Counted from the stretch's first letter, positions 36,101-53,149 are shown. The stretch is DNA of 64,000 nucleotides from Dolomedes plantarius (GCA_907164885.2 OU015493.1:122214693-122278692), one strand, 5' to 3'. Numbers and translations: made by a program. Notes: generated by a model not told the origin, from the letters alone.

Positions 36101-39100
36101 TAGAAAAAAACTCCTCAGACACATATCCTCAAAAGATAAGAATCCAGATTTGAAGACAATATCCACATTCAATCCAAAACATGCTCTGGTGATTGTAATA
36201 AAAATAGGTGCAGAAAAAATAAACGCAATTACGTACTTTATAAGGACCTGAATTCTTTTTTTTAATTAAATATTAACGTTCAATAATAGAAAACACTTTA
36301 AAAATACACAAAAAAATTATATTACATAAAAAAATCTTTTTTGAATCATCCATAAATCATTATTTTCCTAGAATTAAACTATAAAAAAGATAACCAAGCT
36401 CCATAGGAAGGATAATTAAAGTTAATACTCATATATTTCTATACAGAACATGAATGTCATCTTATGGGAAAATTTCTTTGAGCCACTCTATTAATTTTAT
36501 ATAATTAATTTTACCGTTGTAAAAAATACGATTAAAATATTATATAAGACTTTTAATATGAGGGTGCAAATCTAGACACAATAAATACTAATAGTATAGA
36601 GAAAGTTATTTAACAATTTGCTTCATATGTTCTGTTCACATGGATAATCAAATTCAGTATCTAATCAATTTGGTTTTTTTTTAATATTTCATCCATTAAA
36701 ACTATAAAATATGAGTAAAAAAATCTACGAAACAACAAAATTTTTCATATTCAGAATGTATAAGCTGAATACAAAAGCCCAATATTTTCAGAATTACCAT
36801 TACTTGAATTTAAAATACGTTTGTATCAACAAACAAGGACTTCTTTAAAAATAAAAGACAAGAAGTAAGGAAAATAACGTTTTGAGGTTTTTGTAAACAA
36901 TTAAGAAATTTTATAAAAAAACTGGAACTTTATTATTTCTTACGAACAGCCTCAACTTATCTCAAAACTTCACAGAATATTGGTTCTTTTTATGTACATT
37001 TTCTTCCTGCCACTCGCATACATGTAAAAAAAATTACGTCAAAATACGAAGTTAAGAGTAAGGTAATTGCAATTAGAAAACGCTTTATTATCTTCTGTTT
37101 GAAATGTGATATTTATAAGACAGCCAGACAGTAAATCATTAATGATAGTGAAAAGATTTCATACCGAAAATATTGTCTTTTACTGGGAGGACACTTTGAA
37201 ATCGAAAGATATAAATGTATTTAATTTTTTTCAACATCATAACCCTACATTCGGATCTAGGTATTAAAGAAATGTCTTGAAGGAATTCTCTGAAAAAAAA
37301 AGAAAAGTTATTTAACAGGGAATGTAAGACATTAATATTTGCAATAGATATTTCCTTTTTAATCTACGCTGATATAAAAAGTAACTATTTAAAGTAGTGA
37401 AAACTTTGTAATAGGTCATACAGAAGTGAAAAATGTGAAAATAGTTTTCTATAAAAATTAAATCTTGCATTTAATAAAGAAGTATTTGTAAAGTTTCTCT
37501 GTTGTGAAATTCCCACAAAGCATAACATTTAACAGTTGCCAGATTTACTTATTTTCACAAATTAGCTGATAGATGAAAATTACCCATGTTGTAATGCAAT
37601 TTTCATAAAGTATCAAAGTTCTTTGGAAAGTATATTTTAATGTAATTATAAAAAGTTACGTATAAAAACTCAACACATGATTCCTTTTAACTTCCATCTG
37701 TTCAACTGGTCCGAGTATAATAAAAGAATACTTTGCTATTAATTTATAAAATATTTCTTAACATCATCTCGTTTTCTACAAAAGTGAAAATAAAAAATTG
37801 GTGCAGTAATCCACATTCAAACTGATAGGTTTTTCTTGAATACAATTTGACATAGTATTCCATTTTGTGTTGCATCCTTCAACAACTGTATCATCCGTGC
37901 TCAAATATCATCTACTTTATCTTTCCTTGAATTCAGTAACCGAAGAAAAATACGGTAAATAATCCAGGAACATTTTACACAGATCTTCAAATTAATTAGA
38001 CTGGAACATAAAAAAAACTCAGCCAATAAACAAACTATATGAATTATGGGGATCTTAATTTATAGTCAATTGTTTATATATAAAAGCCATTATAAATCCA
38101 CATAAAAGTGATAATTTGAAACCACAATATATGAAAATATGAAATAGAGTTTTAAAAATAGTGTAAAAAGTTACATTTTAACTTATTTACTCCATTACTG
38201 CAACGCAACAGCTTTGTTATTGAAATATTAAGGTACTCTATACTTCTTGCTATCTGATACTGTGTCTATTCCCTGTTTTCAGTTACACGTTTTGGGCTGA
38301 GTTGAGAATTTTATGACACAAAACAAACACTTTTACTTCATAAATATATTTTTATATTCGTTCAAGAAATACAAAGACTGGCGATATATTCAGTACTAAT
38401 ATATTTTAATAATCAAATGAAATAATCTTTCATTTCAAATGAATCCCCAGAAATTTTGAGATACTCACAAGAAAATTTTATTAGCATGACTTGAAATATT
38501 CTTATAATAAAAAAATAATGATTTATACTAGTAAATAGACTCTTGTAGACATTTTTAGCCAAAAGAATTATAGCCCATGCAGAAATATGAAAATAAAATG
38601 CAGTTTGTTTCACGAAAATGTCGGAAATATTTTACCTTTACTAAAAAGAACATTTTTTTTCTAATTGGATCCTCTTTTAATAATAGAACTTTAAATATAA
38701 GTATTCTTCCCAGAAATATATCTCACACCGTCTAAGAATTTTAAAGGATTAATCACAACAGAAGTCTGTGATATTACCCGTTTCAAGTCTTGTGGCATTC
38801 CAATAGATTGACATAAATGAATACTTGCTGAATTTTGACCTGTTGTTTAGGAACTATTGACATCATCTTTAAAGGAAACTTCTTAGATACATCAATGATA
38901 TCTGAAGGAATACTTTCCTGTCTCTAAATCCTATTATTTATTGGCGATCGATTTCCAAAAATATTTGGCTGCAGATGTCAACCTGCGTTCAGGTGGGAAT
39001 GAGAAAATAAGAATTTGGCGAAGACATTAAGAATTCCTATTGAATTGTGTCATATAAATAGACTCTGGACAAATATTCCCTATGCATGGTACGCACGTGA
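33136..39100. other. AT-rich unique sequence, nothing recognised
   Basis: Six kilobases with no repeats or coding signals that I can support. It lies on the downstream (intronic) side of the candidate minus-strand exon at 39858. Confidence 0.5.
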
Positions 39101-40560
39101 CAGAGCTGACTCTACACTGAAATGAAGGATCATCTTGGCTGTCTGAACTCCAGTGGGACTCGAAGGGTTCGAAAAACATCTTGGGGATTGTTTTTGGCTC
39201 ACAACTTGATTCGAGTATTTTTCCGAGTCATTTTTCTATCAGGACACAGTAGGAACAACTTTTACAGGTGTGTTGAGTGTAAGCATATCCAGAGCCGGGA
39301 CGAGTGTGACATCGAATGAGACATCTTTTGGACTGGAGTCGAGGAGACACACTGACTGGCGGTTGGGAATTTCGGCTCTCTTTTTTTTATTTTTTATTTT
39401 TTTTGCTCGGCAAATAAGAAAGAGTGAAAGAAGGCGGAGGCATCGTTGCCATCTGATCTGGAGTCGTGCCGTTTTAATTCTGAAATATATCGGGGGTTGG
39501 AAACGGTAATTGCGGCGCGCGTCGAAACAATCGCACGCACTCCATCATCGGGAGTGCTTTTCTTTCGATGTCCCCCGCCCACCCCCGTCCCGTGTTGTTT
39601 GGTCTCTTTTCCGATAGATCGCTAATTTGATCACGGCCCGCAGTAATAAGCGAGTTCAATTTGGCTAAGTGCATGCATGGAGGTTCGAACGGCGCTCGAC
39701 GGCAGGGGGTGGGAGGGTGTGTGTGTGTGTGTGTGCGGTGGGCGATCCACTCTTTTGCCGGGGCGGCCCAAAGTTAATTACGGCGAGGGGAGGATGGGGC
39801 CAAAACAGAAGAGAGCGCGAGGGGGGTGCACGGAAGAAGAAGGAAAGGGTTCCATACCTTCTAGGGCCTTGTTCCTGGCGAGCAAGGCCAGCAGGAGGTC
39901 CGCTGGAGGGTTGGCGTCGGCGCTGACCATAGTGGACATGCCCGCCGCAGGCCACAGGTTCCGTCCCACGGTCGCCGCGATGGTTTCGGTGGCCTCAGCA
40001 AGCAGCACCTTCGTCGGGGAAAAAAGTGGCACAAAACGGCCGCGAGAACAGAGCCCGCTTCGTCCGCTTTAATTTGCCTAAGTGGGGCTCCGCGCGCCGC
40101 CAATAAAGAGGGGAATGTGTCACCGGACGGGAGAGGGACACTTCTTCAAAAATTTTCCCTGCCGGGGTGGGAAGGGAGGGAAAATGTGGCGGCGATGGCG
40201 GAATAGAGGGTGGAGGGAAGTGCAGATTCCGCGCGCGCGCGCCGCCCGGTCTTATGCGCGGCCACGCCTTCAGCCCCACGCCACCGGCCAATGGCGGCGC
40301 GGCACCTGTCAGCACCGGTACCTGAGACTGTTACAAGGGGGTTCTCTTTCCTCGGCTAGGAAAAAGGGGATTTCGGGGCACCCACCCCTCGGCATGTCGT
40401 TGAACAGCGGAATGCAGCCCTCGCTGGCTGACGAAAATCTGTTTCGCGGGCTAAAAGACTGGCTTCATTTTAATCAGGTTCGCATCCGTCTTCACATAAT
40501 CACTCGAAAAGCTCGCAGGCGATGGAGAAAACGCGTTTCCGATTGCGGATGCGCATGACA
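39100..40560. promoter_or_regulatory. CpG-rich island, likely host gene promoter
   Basis: GC content and CpG density rise abruptly, with many overlapping frames on both strands as expected from composition alone. Within it are CCAAT followed by GGCGGCG (GGCCAATGGCGGCG, about 40287-40300, NF-Y and YY1-like sites), GC-rich G-runs and a (GT)n tract (39718-39734). A candidate first coding exon lies on the minus strand at 39858-39939. The upstream half (39940-40320) would be promoter and leader. Confidence 0.55.
39858..39939 (-). CDS. candidate first coding exon of an unidentified host gene
   Basis: Read on the minus strand, an ATG at 39939 or, in a better context (ACTATGG), at 39930 opens a frame MVSADANPPADLLLALLARN then KALEG. 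The coding stretch ends at a good splice donor, AAG followed by GTATGG, with the exon's last base at 39858. The frame upstream remains open to 40032 but is compositionally unremarkable. The LLxRNKxLE ending resembles the start of coiled-coil adaptor proteins such as the CDR2/BICD group, but eight residues are too few to name it. The intron would run into the AT-rich block below 39.8 kb. No second exon was recognised there. Alternative: chance open frame in a CpG island. Confidence 0.35.
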
Positions 40561-40995
40561 TGCCAACGCGCGTAGCTGGAACAAATGGTGCATGGAGGAT
40601 TCTTGTTTGTAAACTGCTTCATGCCGACATGTTGCTCGAGTAGCGTAACATATCCGCTAGTCGATTCTATATCGCAACTAACTGTATCGATTAACGCTCT
40701 CAGCAGATGTTTGTTTACAACGACACTCGTACGTTAGCTCTCTTCCTAACGCGATTCTCTGCTAGCAATCAATTTAATTGCTTTGCTTTGCTTTTTGTTG
40801 TTTTAGCGAATGTTCTAAACACGTTTTCTTTTGTAGAATATAAAAGCAATATCGGATTTCTTGTTCCCTTAATTTATATGAATATAAAAATCATGAAAAA
40901 TATTTTTAGAATTAAAGATAATTATTCTAAAAAAATACATTGCATATTGGCAAAACTTTTCTGAGCATTAAACTTGCTTTGGCCTCGTCTCATCA
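40561..40995. other. spacer beyond CpG island, nothing recognised
   Basis: Composition falls back to AT-rich. An 85-codon frame at 40707-40964 has no recognisable features. Confidence 0.45.
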
Positions 40996-42926
<1,931 letters not shown>

Positions 42927-42935
42927 TATACACAA

Positions 42936-43071
<136 letters not shown>

Positions 43072-43079
43072 AATGACCT

Positions 43080-44318
43080 CACTAACTACTGAAAAATACG
43101 ATTTTTTGTTAATGCTAAACTTCTTGAAAGCAGCATATTTTGGGACAGTGATAAATTATCCCTTCGCAGGCTATTCAAAGGTTTACTGATTTCGGACTAT
43201 TTGATCCAAGGAAACCAAATTTTTTTGCTATTTATACACGTGGTACCACCCTCCCTCCGTTCTCTGGGACGCCAGAAATAAGCGCAAAATTCTTTGCATT
43301 CTATAGATGTTTTATGAAACGTATCATGGAAACCAAAGGATTGTTTACTTACAGTATCTGTTCCGGTTCATTCCCTCATTTTATAACAATTTAATAAATG
43401 TCTAAAACGATTTAAAATTTTTATTCAACCATTATGTCGTTATGCTCATTGAAAGTGACAGTTTATCTTTTATCGATTAAAGTTAGCTACTGGGAAAAAA
43501 ATTGATTTCCCTTACATTTAATCGCACTCAAATCACATTTTCAGAAATGTCGGGTGTGCGCGATGTGTTAATTAATCTTTGGTGTCATAAGTATTTATAG
43601 GGTTTAGATTTTAGTGCCCTATTATGTATTTTTGCTCAATTTTCCTTAAAAGTTTTCTTTTTATTTTTGATATTTAAGTTAGTTGTTTAGTTAGTAGTAC
43701 ATTTAGTTAATGTACTAATTGTTAAGATTTACTTATCTTTTCCGAAATTTTCCAAGCAGAGATAACATTCTTCAACCTTTTTTTTGTTTATTAAATTTTC
43801 AATTTTTACAATTAATGTCTTAAATTTCTTTCGTATAACTTATTAAGGCACATAAGCGTTTACAGTAAGGATCCCAGAATACATCTTAAACTGCCTTCGT
43901 CTAGACATTTATGGGATGAAAGGATGGAGTCCTTCGGATAATTCTTATGCGTCTTCAGTTATATATTTTCTCTTTTTTTCTAACAATTTTGTTCGAAGTT
44001 TCATTACAGTTAAATTTAATCTGAAGAAGGAAATTTAAAATGAATGATGTTTATAATATATCATGCATGCTTATACCAGAAAATTTTCCCAAGGTGGCAG
44101 CAATCTCTTTTGTTATTGTCTGTGATCAGTCAATATGCAATTTCTTATTTGAAACGCTTTACTAAGTATGCATATCAATTTATATAACGTATATTCATTC
44201 ATTATTAAATGACTACTCTCTTATTTTTTGTTAATACTGAAAGATTGTTAGATAAGTCCAAAATGATTGTCTCCCTCAGACTACTTATTTTCTTTCATAT
44301 ATACCAGCAATCAATATA
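43080..44318. other. AT-rich spacer, nothing recognised
   Basis: No supported gene or element. Confidence 0.5.
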
Positions 44319-44340
44319 TATATATGTATATATATATATA

Positions 44341-47475
<3,135 letters not shown>

Positions 47476-47545
47476 GTTATGTTACCGTGTTATGCTGTTC
47501 TGTTATGCTGTTCTGTTACCGTGCGGATAACAGAACAGCATAAAC
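47476..47545. other. scrambled junction between two Tc1 elements
   Basis: GTTACCGTG (47481, 47515), two tandem copies of GTTATGCTGTTCT (47489, 47502) and a 14-bp inverted repeat (47505-47518 with 47528-47541, ATGCTGTTCTGTTA) lie between truncated elements. The inverted arm is part of the transposase gene of the element to the right, so the other pieces look copied from it. Confidence 0.75.
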
Positions 47546-48233
47546 GGATGGAGGTGATCACCCAGCAACTCTACGTACCGAATTGCATTGAGGGAGGTTA
47601 GTACACGCACCAAAGATCCCAAACTGTGCCACGAAAAAAACACTCCAGACCATGATTGAGCCACTATGCCGTTGTACAGTTCCAGCCAGGCATGCAGGAT
47701 CCATTGTTGATGAGCCTGACGCCATATTCTCAACCTCCCGTCGGCGTTAAGTAGTCGGAATCGAGACTCGTCACTCCATGCTACTCGTTTCCAGTCCTCT
47801 ACACTCCAGTCTCTGTGCTCTCTTGCCCAGGCAAGACGTGCAGCCCGATAGCGAGTATAGAGCAATGGTACTCTCGTAGGTCGACGGCTCCCGAAACCCA
47901 TACGGTGAAGCGAGCGTTGCACAGTCCGTTTACTGACTGTACGACTAGTACCGTCATTAAACTGGGTGGTAATTTGAGCTAATGTTTGGCTTCGCTGGCT
48001 ACGTACAATACGCCTGAGCCGTCTCTCACCACGTACTGTCAAGGCTAATTGTCCTTTGCAGTTTGCCCGATCGCTAGTTTTTTTCCACCATCCATGTATT
48101 CTTGGTATACTCTTGACACTGTCGACCTTGAAAATCCTAGCTGTCTGACAATTTCGGAAATTGAATGGCCCATGCGTCGCGCACTTACGATTTGTCCGCG
48201 ATCGAAGGCGTCTAAATCAGGCAGTTTACCCAT
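47520..48233 (-). pseudogene. Tc1-like transposase, truncated before second catalytic Asp
   Basis: ATG at 48233 (MGKLPDLDAFDRGQIV) begins a helix-turn-helix (GHSISEIVRQLGFSRSTVSR). A one-base slip in the A-run near 48080-48087 ends this frame. The neighbouring frame restores NCKGQLALTVRGERRLRRIV and the second DNA-binding helices (SKRTVQRSLHRMGFGSRRPT), then WKRVAWSDESRFRLL with the first catalytic Asp. After a degraded stretch (the usual MVWG box reads only as GVFFSW) it reaches HPFMLFCYPHGN, where the sequence is cut off before the second Asp. Non-functional. Confidence 0.88.
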
Positions 48234-48340
48234 ACTGGCAATTCCAACAACTAATTCAGAACAACCACAGTACGCGCTATATATGCAGTTACCACAGCGC
48301 CCTCACTTGCGCATACATCATGCGCAGCGCTACACATGTA
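47520..48340 (-). mobile_element. third Tc1-like element, 3' half deleted
   Basis: The minus-strand transposase with a leader up to about 48340 next to a (TA)n tract represents a Tc1-type family different from the CACTGCTGG family. The catalytic C-terminal half and right terminal repeat are lost at the scrambled junction. Confidence 0.8.
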
Positions 48341-48558
48341 TATATATATATATATACATATGAGAATATATGGGTAGTTTTAAAACGAGCATTGAGTGCG
48401 AAATTCAGGAATACCCAAGACCTAGGAAAGAATGTTGGCACTTGGCTGGAGGGCTAGTTAATTTTCTAATTTAGGTTGCTGATAGATGCTCTGAAGATAA
48501 GGGGACTCTTCTTTGTTAGAAAAAGGAATTTGGAACAAGCTTGAAGTAAAACTTCTTG

Positions 48559-48640
48559 TTATATATATATATATATATATATACATATATAAAATATATA
48601 TATGTGTGTGTGTATTTTTATTTATTTATTTATTTATGTG
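48559..48640. repeat. (TA)n, (TG)n and (TTTA)n compound microsatellite
   Basis: TA array, then short TG and TTTA arrays. Confidence 0.9.
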
Positions 48641-48644
48641 TGTT

Positions 48645-49065
48645 CGCGAAATGGCTAGCCACAAGTCGCATTGGCCAAGTCACATGGCGAAACCCCGAAA
48701 TATTCGAGGATTGATGAATACCTGGGGCTTTGGTCGGCCAATTCACGATGCGCTTGGCAATCAATAGCCAGTTGCTTAAGAAAAAATGGCCTGGGATCAT
48801 GCATTTACGGGAATTGATTATACCAATTTTAACTCATATTATTTCCAATGTGAAATTCCCTTTAGTCAAAGAAGAAGAAAAAAATCACTTAAAAATCAAA
48901 GAGAACAGGACAATTTTTCTAGCGTAATCCTCGAACTGGCCATTGATTGTCGGGCGCATTGCGAATTGGCCGGTCAAAGCCTGAACAATGTTCGATTATT
49001 TTGAACCTTGGGCAAGTGTCTTGGTCAATTCTAGAAGTCGTCAGCCGTTTCGTGAATTGCCTTGA
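48645..49065. mobile_element. foldback MITE-like element with ~125-bp inverted arms
   Basis: The inner arms are nearly identical: CGGCCAATTCACGATGCGCT at 48735 pairs with the inverted CCGGCCAATTCGCAATGCGC at 48959-48978, and CAATCAATAGCCAGTT with CAATCAATGGCCAGTT. The similarity decays outward to TTCGCGAAATGGCTAG near 48645 and an inverted TTCACGAAACGGCTGA near 49060. The spacer is about 160 bp. No coding. The family is not recognised. Confidence 0.75.
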
Positions 49066-49089
49066 CTTCATACTTTAGCTGTAACACAC

Positions 49090-49135
49090 GCACACACACA
49101 CACATATATATATATGTGTGTGTGTGGGGTGGGGG
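49090..49135. repeat. (CA)n/(TA)n/(TG)n compound microsatellite
   Basis: CA, TA and TG arrays in series followed by a G-rich GGGGTGGGGGTGGGG stretch, forming an imperfect palindrome. Confidence 0.9.
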
Positions 49136-49530
49136 TGGGGTTGTATCTTCTGTTTTAAGGATAGAGAAAAATGTTGGCTGCCGTTAAGATAGATAACTAG
49201 GAAATATAAGAAACTTTTGTATAAGGAATAAGGAACTTCTTTATCTCTTCTTCGGCATGGCGAAGTCGACGATCATTTATTAGGGGTAAAAAATAGTATT
49301 GTGTAAAACAGAGTTTTAGAAACTCTTAGTTATTACTCTTGACCAAAGCATTATATATCTCGTATATTCAATCACCAAGCAGCCACATCTGCTCGAAGAC
49401 CAATTGATAAACACACACTGTTTGTTTATACTGATTATATTTTAGAAAAGAGTACTAGTATATGTATAAGAATAAATATTATTAGCCCTGTTCTCGTTAC
49501 CTACATTTTAAACTGCAATCTCATCAATAC

Positions 49531-49531
<1 letters not shown>

Positions 49532-49610
<79 letters not shown>
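49532..49610. repeat. (TA)n microsatellite
   Basis: About 78 bases of TA ending exactly at a transposon terminus. Confidence 0.95.
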
Positions 49611-49613
<3 letters not shown>

Positions 49614-51495
49614 GGTGATTATAATTAAAGCTCCACTTTGAAACGGTCATAAAAGGAAAACTACAGAGCCAAAAGTTATCAAACTTGGCAATAGTTTAAA
49701 GGCTGTCATGAGAATTTCTTTAAAAAAATTTAAAAAAAAAATTCAAAACTCACCACCAGGGGGGAAATGGCACTGTATGCAATATTGTCAAACGAAATAA
49801 GACATGAAGACATCGGTTTAAAATGTATTTAATCGTCTGAAACGTGTTACAAAGCATGTTCAATGTGGCGTTCACCCTTTTCTGAAAGCAAAATAGTCTG
49901 CACAAAGTTTCTGAAAGCAAAGCTGTAGTCAAATCGCATTACTGCATTCTCAACAGTAGCTCTTAGCATATCAGGAGGAATGTTATGGACATGTTGGTGT
50001 ATTGCATCTTTCAATTCCACCAAATTCTTTAGATTATCACCGTAAACAGTGCTTTTGAGATAACACCATAGCCAGAAGTCACAGGGGTTGAGGTCTGGTG
50101 ACCGGGGTGGCCATTTTGTGGGGAAGTTTTGGCCTATAATCCGTTCATTCGTGAAATGTTGCTTAAGTAACAGTGTGATACATGTACCAATGTGCGGTGG
50201 GGCCCCGTCCTGCATAAAAATAGGGGTGTCTAAAATGCCACATTGCTGGAGTTCAGGTAGAACGAAACGTCTTAACATTGACTCTAAGCGAGCTGCAGTT
50301 GCAGTGCATGTAACAGGTCCAGCTGTCGACTGGTCTTCAAAGAAAAATGGTCCAATTATGAAACTAGCTGTCATACCACACCAAACGGTGACTTTAGGAG
50401 AATGCAATGGAACTGTGTAGATAACATGATGGGCTTGTTTGGCCCAAATCCTGCAGTTATGGGTGTTGACATCACCACTTAGGTAAAAATGGGCCTCATC
50501 TGTGCACAAAATGTTCCATGGCCAATGTTTGTCCATTTCCATCCGTGCAAGGAATTCCAAAGCGAAAGATTGTCTTGCAGCAGGATCGTTACGTTTCAGT
50601 TCTTGAACATGTTTGATTTTGTATGGGTAGAACTGCAGCACTCTACGGACAATTTTGTACACCGTACTCCATGGTACGTCCATTCGACGTGCGATAGCAC
50701 GTACGCTGCATGTACCGTGTGTGCTTTCTATTGTTGCTTTCTACACGGCTAATTTAACAGCCTCCTCGGTTTCCACAGAAGTAGGTTTCCTTCCCCTCCC
50801 AGGTGCAACTGATAACAAACCAGTGGCTTCTAACTTTGCTATCATTTTCCTCAAACCCTACGGTGTCATTGGCCCTCGGCGTATTCCTCTTACTGAACGA
50901 TACCTTTGCAAAGCACGTCGTTCATTGCTATCGCATTCATAATAACATTTAACGAGAAAAGCATGGTCTTGCATGGATAGAGACATTGTCGATTCGTAAC
51001 AATGAGGACTATGCCAAACAGGCTCACTGTTATCTGGAAAATCAAAGGACGTGTAAAGCGCATCTGCATAAATCATTTGCTTGTTCCTGCCGTAAGCCAA
51101 TTACAGACTATCGCGGTTTTGCATTACCCCACAAACAGTTTCGTTTTAGACACGATTAAAAACGTTTTAAACCGATATCGTCATGTCTTAGGGCCAAATT
51201 CACGCTTCAAAATTCACAAATTAGCGACCTGTAAGAAAACGATTTCCAAGAATGCGCACACTTTAAATGGTAATTTTGTTTAGGTCAATGTTTCTTAAGG
51301 GTATACAAAATGTTAAACCCTTGTAACAAAAGGTTAAGTTAGATTACGACCCTTATTTCTTTTTAAAATATTGCATACAGCGCCATTTCCGCCCTGGTGG
51401 TGAGTTTTTGAACTTTTTTTTTTTGGCGAAAAAGAAATTCCCATGACCTCCTTTAAACTTTTTGTTAACATTTCGTCCAGTAGTTTTCCTTTTAT
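49611..51495 (-). mobile_element. mariner-like transposon with ~180-bp inverted repeats
   Basis: The left end starts CAGGGTGATTATAATTAAAG at 49611 after TA. Bases from about 49648 (TCATAAAAGGAAAACTAC onward) to about 49800 recur inverted at 51345-51495, including the CTCACCACCAGG-GGAAATGG block. The outermost ~38 bp of the right end are absent and replaced by a TATC/TA microsatellite. A minus-strand transposase fills the interior. Confidence 0.9.
49847..50986 (-). pseudogene. mariner-like transposase with DD~42D spacing, two stops
   Basis: A single frame runs from ATG 50986 (MSLSMQDHAFLVKCYYECDS) to a stop at 49847, about 380 codons, interrupted only by TAG stops at 50858-50860 and at about 50739. 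Order: N-terminal helix-turn-helix (CDSNERRALQRYRSVRGIRR), a linker with GRGRKPTSVE, a second helix-turn-helix (GTCSVRAIARRMDVPWSTVY), then the catalytic core with Asp in ILCTDEAHF, Asp in IFMQDGAPPH and a third acidic residue Asp in LNPCDFWLW. By my count 42 residues separate the last two, longer than DD34D mariner and near the DD41D (rosa) type. The WPPRSPDLNP motif is intact. Two point stops are the only lesions seen. Confidence 0.88.
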
Positions 51496-51512
51496 ATCTA
51501 TCTATCTATCTA

Positions 51513-51575
<63 letters not shown>
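51492..51575. repeat. (TCTA)n and (TA)n microsatellite
   Basis: TCTA units pass into a TA array of about 55 bases, replacing the right end of the mariner-like element. Confidence 0.95.
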
Positions 51576-51577
<2 letters not shown>

Positions 51578-51579
51578 TT

Positions 51580-52550
51580 TTCAAACTTTCAGTTAGTGAT
51601 TAGAAGAGACTTGATTACTGTCTTCAGCCAAGTTAGTTGCCGGTTAGACATAATTTTAATTTTTAATGCTTTTTCCCCGTTAATTTTTTTCATAATACAA
51701 CCTCAGTATCATTTTGTTTTCACTTCTCTTGATAGCATCCGTTTACTCAACAAGTTCAGAGTCCCTAAGTAGATTCTATCGGATACACATATCGAAAAAG
51801 CCATTTAAGCCCCCATCGTTTGTATCCATTTTAAAGCATGTTGGCTGTTGTGAAAGGTTGCTGGGGTTAATAGCTGTCTGTGCACGGTCGCGCCCCTATC
51901 ATGTTGTGGTCAGCTAAGCGTTGAAAAGGTCACCGGGAGTATACATGAGAAACGGCATTAAATGTCTGCAAGGAGTTTTACGAAAATCAATAATCGTTTT
52001 GTCTTTTATTTAAAGAACTAGCAAGTTATTCTTTCTCAAGTATTTTGAATGCATATTTAAGGACTAAAAATAATCATATTAAAAAATTTCTGTGTTTATA
52101 CACGACTGATAGTTTGTAGACAAAATATTCTGTTACATGATTTTAGAGGTGAAGGCTTAAGTTTCGCAAATTCTACTTATTTTTACTTTTGATTTAAATA
52201 AAAGGAATTTTAGGTTATAATATTGAACCGATTCTTTCATTTATCTCGCTTTTGAATCGCATAATTTGTCTATTAATTTTATATATTCACCCCAATTTAT
52301 ATATTTATCCTAGCTGTTGTATAACTCTTACCCAGAACTTCGCGTACTTTTCTCCTGATTTTAACTATTATTATCCCTAATACCACTTGATTAGTTTCCT
52401 GAACACTACAACGGTTTAATTTAATTTAATTTAATTTTAACAATGATATTCCTTATAAAGTAGAGGTTGGCTGCTTTTTTTTCAGTACTATGGTTATCTT
52501 TTACAATACGAGGACAAAACTGCCAGTGACCACAGATTAAAGGCATATCT
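51580..52550. other. AT-rich spacer, nothing recognised
   Basis: No supported gene or element. (TTTAA)n at 52419-52436 is a minor repeat. Confidence 0.5.
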
Positions 52551-52554
52551 GAAG

Positions 52555-52635
52555 GAAGCTACAAAGAAGAATGACAACCACTGGATTTGAAACCTATAGC
52601 CTCTTGTCCCAGCGCCTAAACCAGCTGGCCCTTGT
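52555..52635 (-). repeat. tRNA-derived SINE head
   Basis: On the minus strand, GGGCCAGCTGGTTTAGGCG (52613-52631) is a box A-like D-arm and GGTTTCAAATCC (52582-52593) a box B. Confidence 0.65.
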
Positions 52636-52654
52636 TTGTTTGTTTCTTACTTTT

Positions 52655-52737
52655 ATTTATTTATTTCATTTATTTATTTATTTCATTTATTTATTTATTT
52701 ATTTATTTCATTTATTTATTTATTTATTTATTTTTCT
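52655..52737. repeat. (ATTT)n microsatellite
   Basis: TTTA/ATTT array with periodic CATT interruptions. Confidence 0.95.
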
Positions 52738-53149
52738 TAGGATAACCTGAATACAAGAAGAAGTTGAAACTCACCCCTTCATTTCAAATTTTTCAAATGC
52801 GACATTCGATTGAATAGTAGTTTCTTGACTTAAATATGGGGGGGGGGTAGGAAATGACGTAAATGTACACTGACGTAAATGTACACAAAAAAATATATAT
52901 ATAACAGATAAATGTAATTGATGCCGTACAAAGGCTGGGCGTATCGAACAATAACTGCTGCAAATTAATCACTTATTAAAGGTTAACATACATATTATTT
53001 AAAGCACAGAGCTACTAACAACTGTTTATAGATATACGGTTTTAAGTACCTTCTTAAAACACTATAAGTTTTAAAAAGAGTAACTTATAATTTCCTTTAC
53101 TCATGGTGGCTGCCTTTGGAGTGTAACCGCCATCATATTTTCTTTCGGC

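Noticed and set aside
39665..40558. many overlapping frames of 80-158 codons on both strands
   Set aside because: High GC removes stop codons by chance. Only the short frame ending at a good splice donor (39858) was kept.
49090..49135. CRISPR-like or regulatory palindrome in CA/TA/TG arrays
   Set aside because: Simple-sequence slippage explains it. There are no spaced repeats, and the sequence is eukaryotic.
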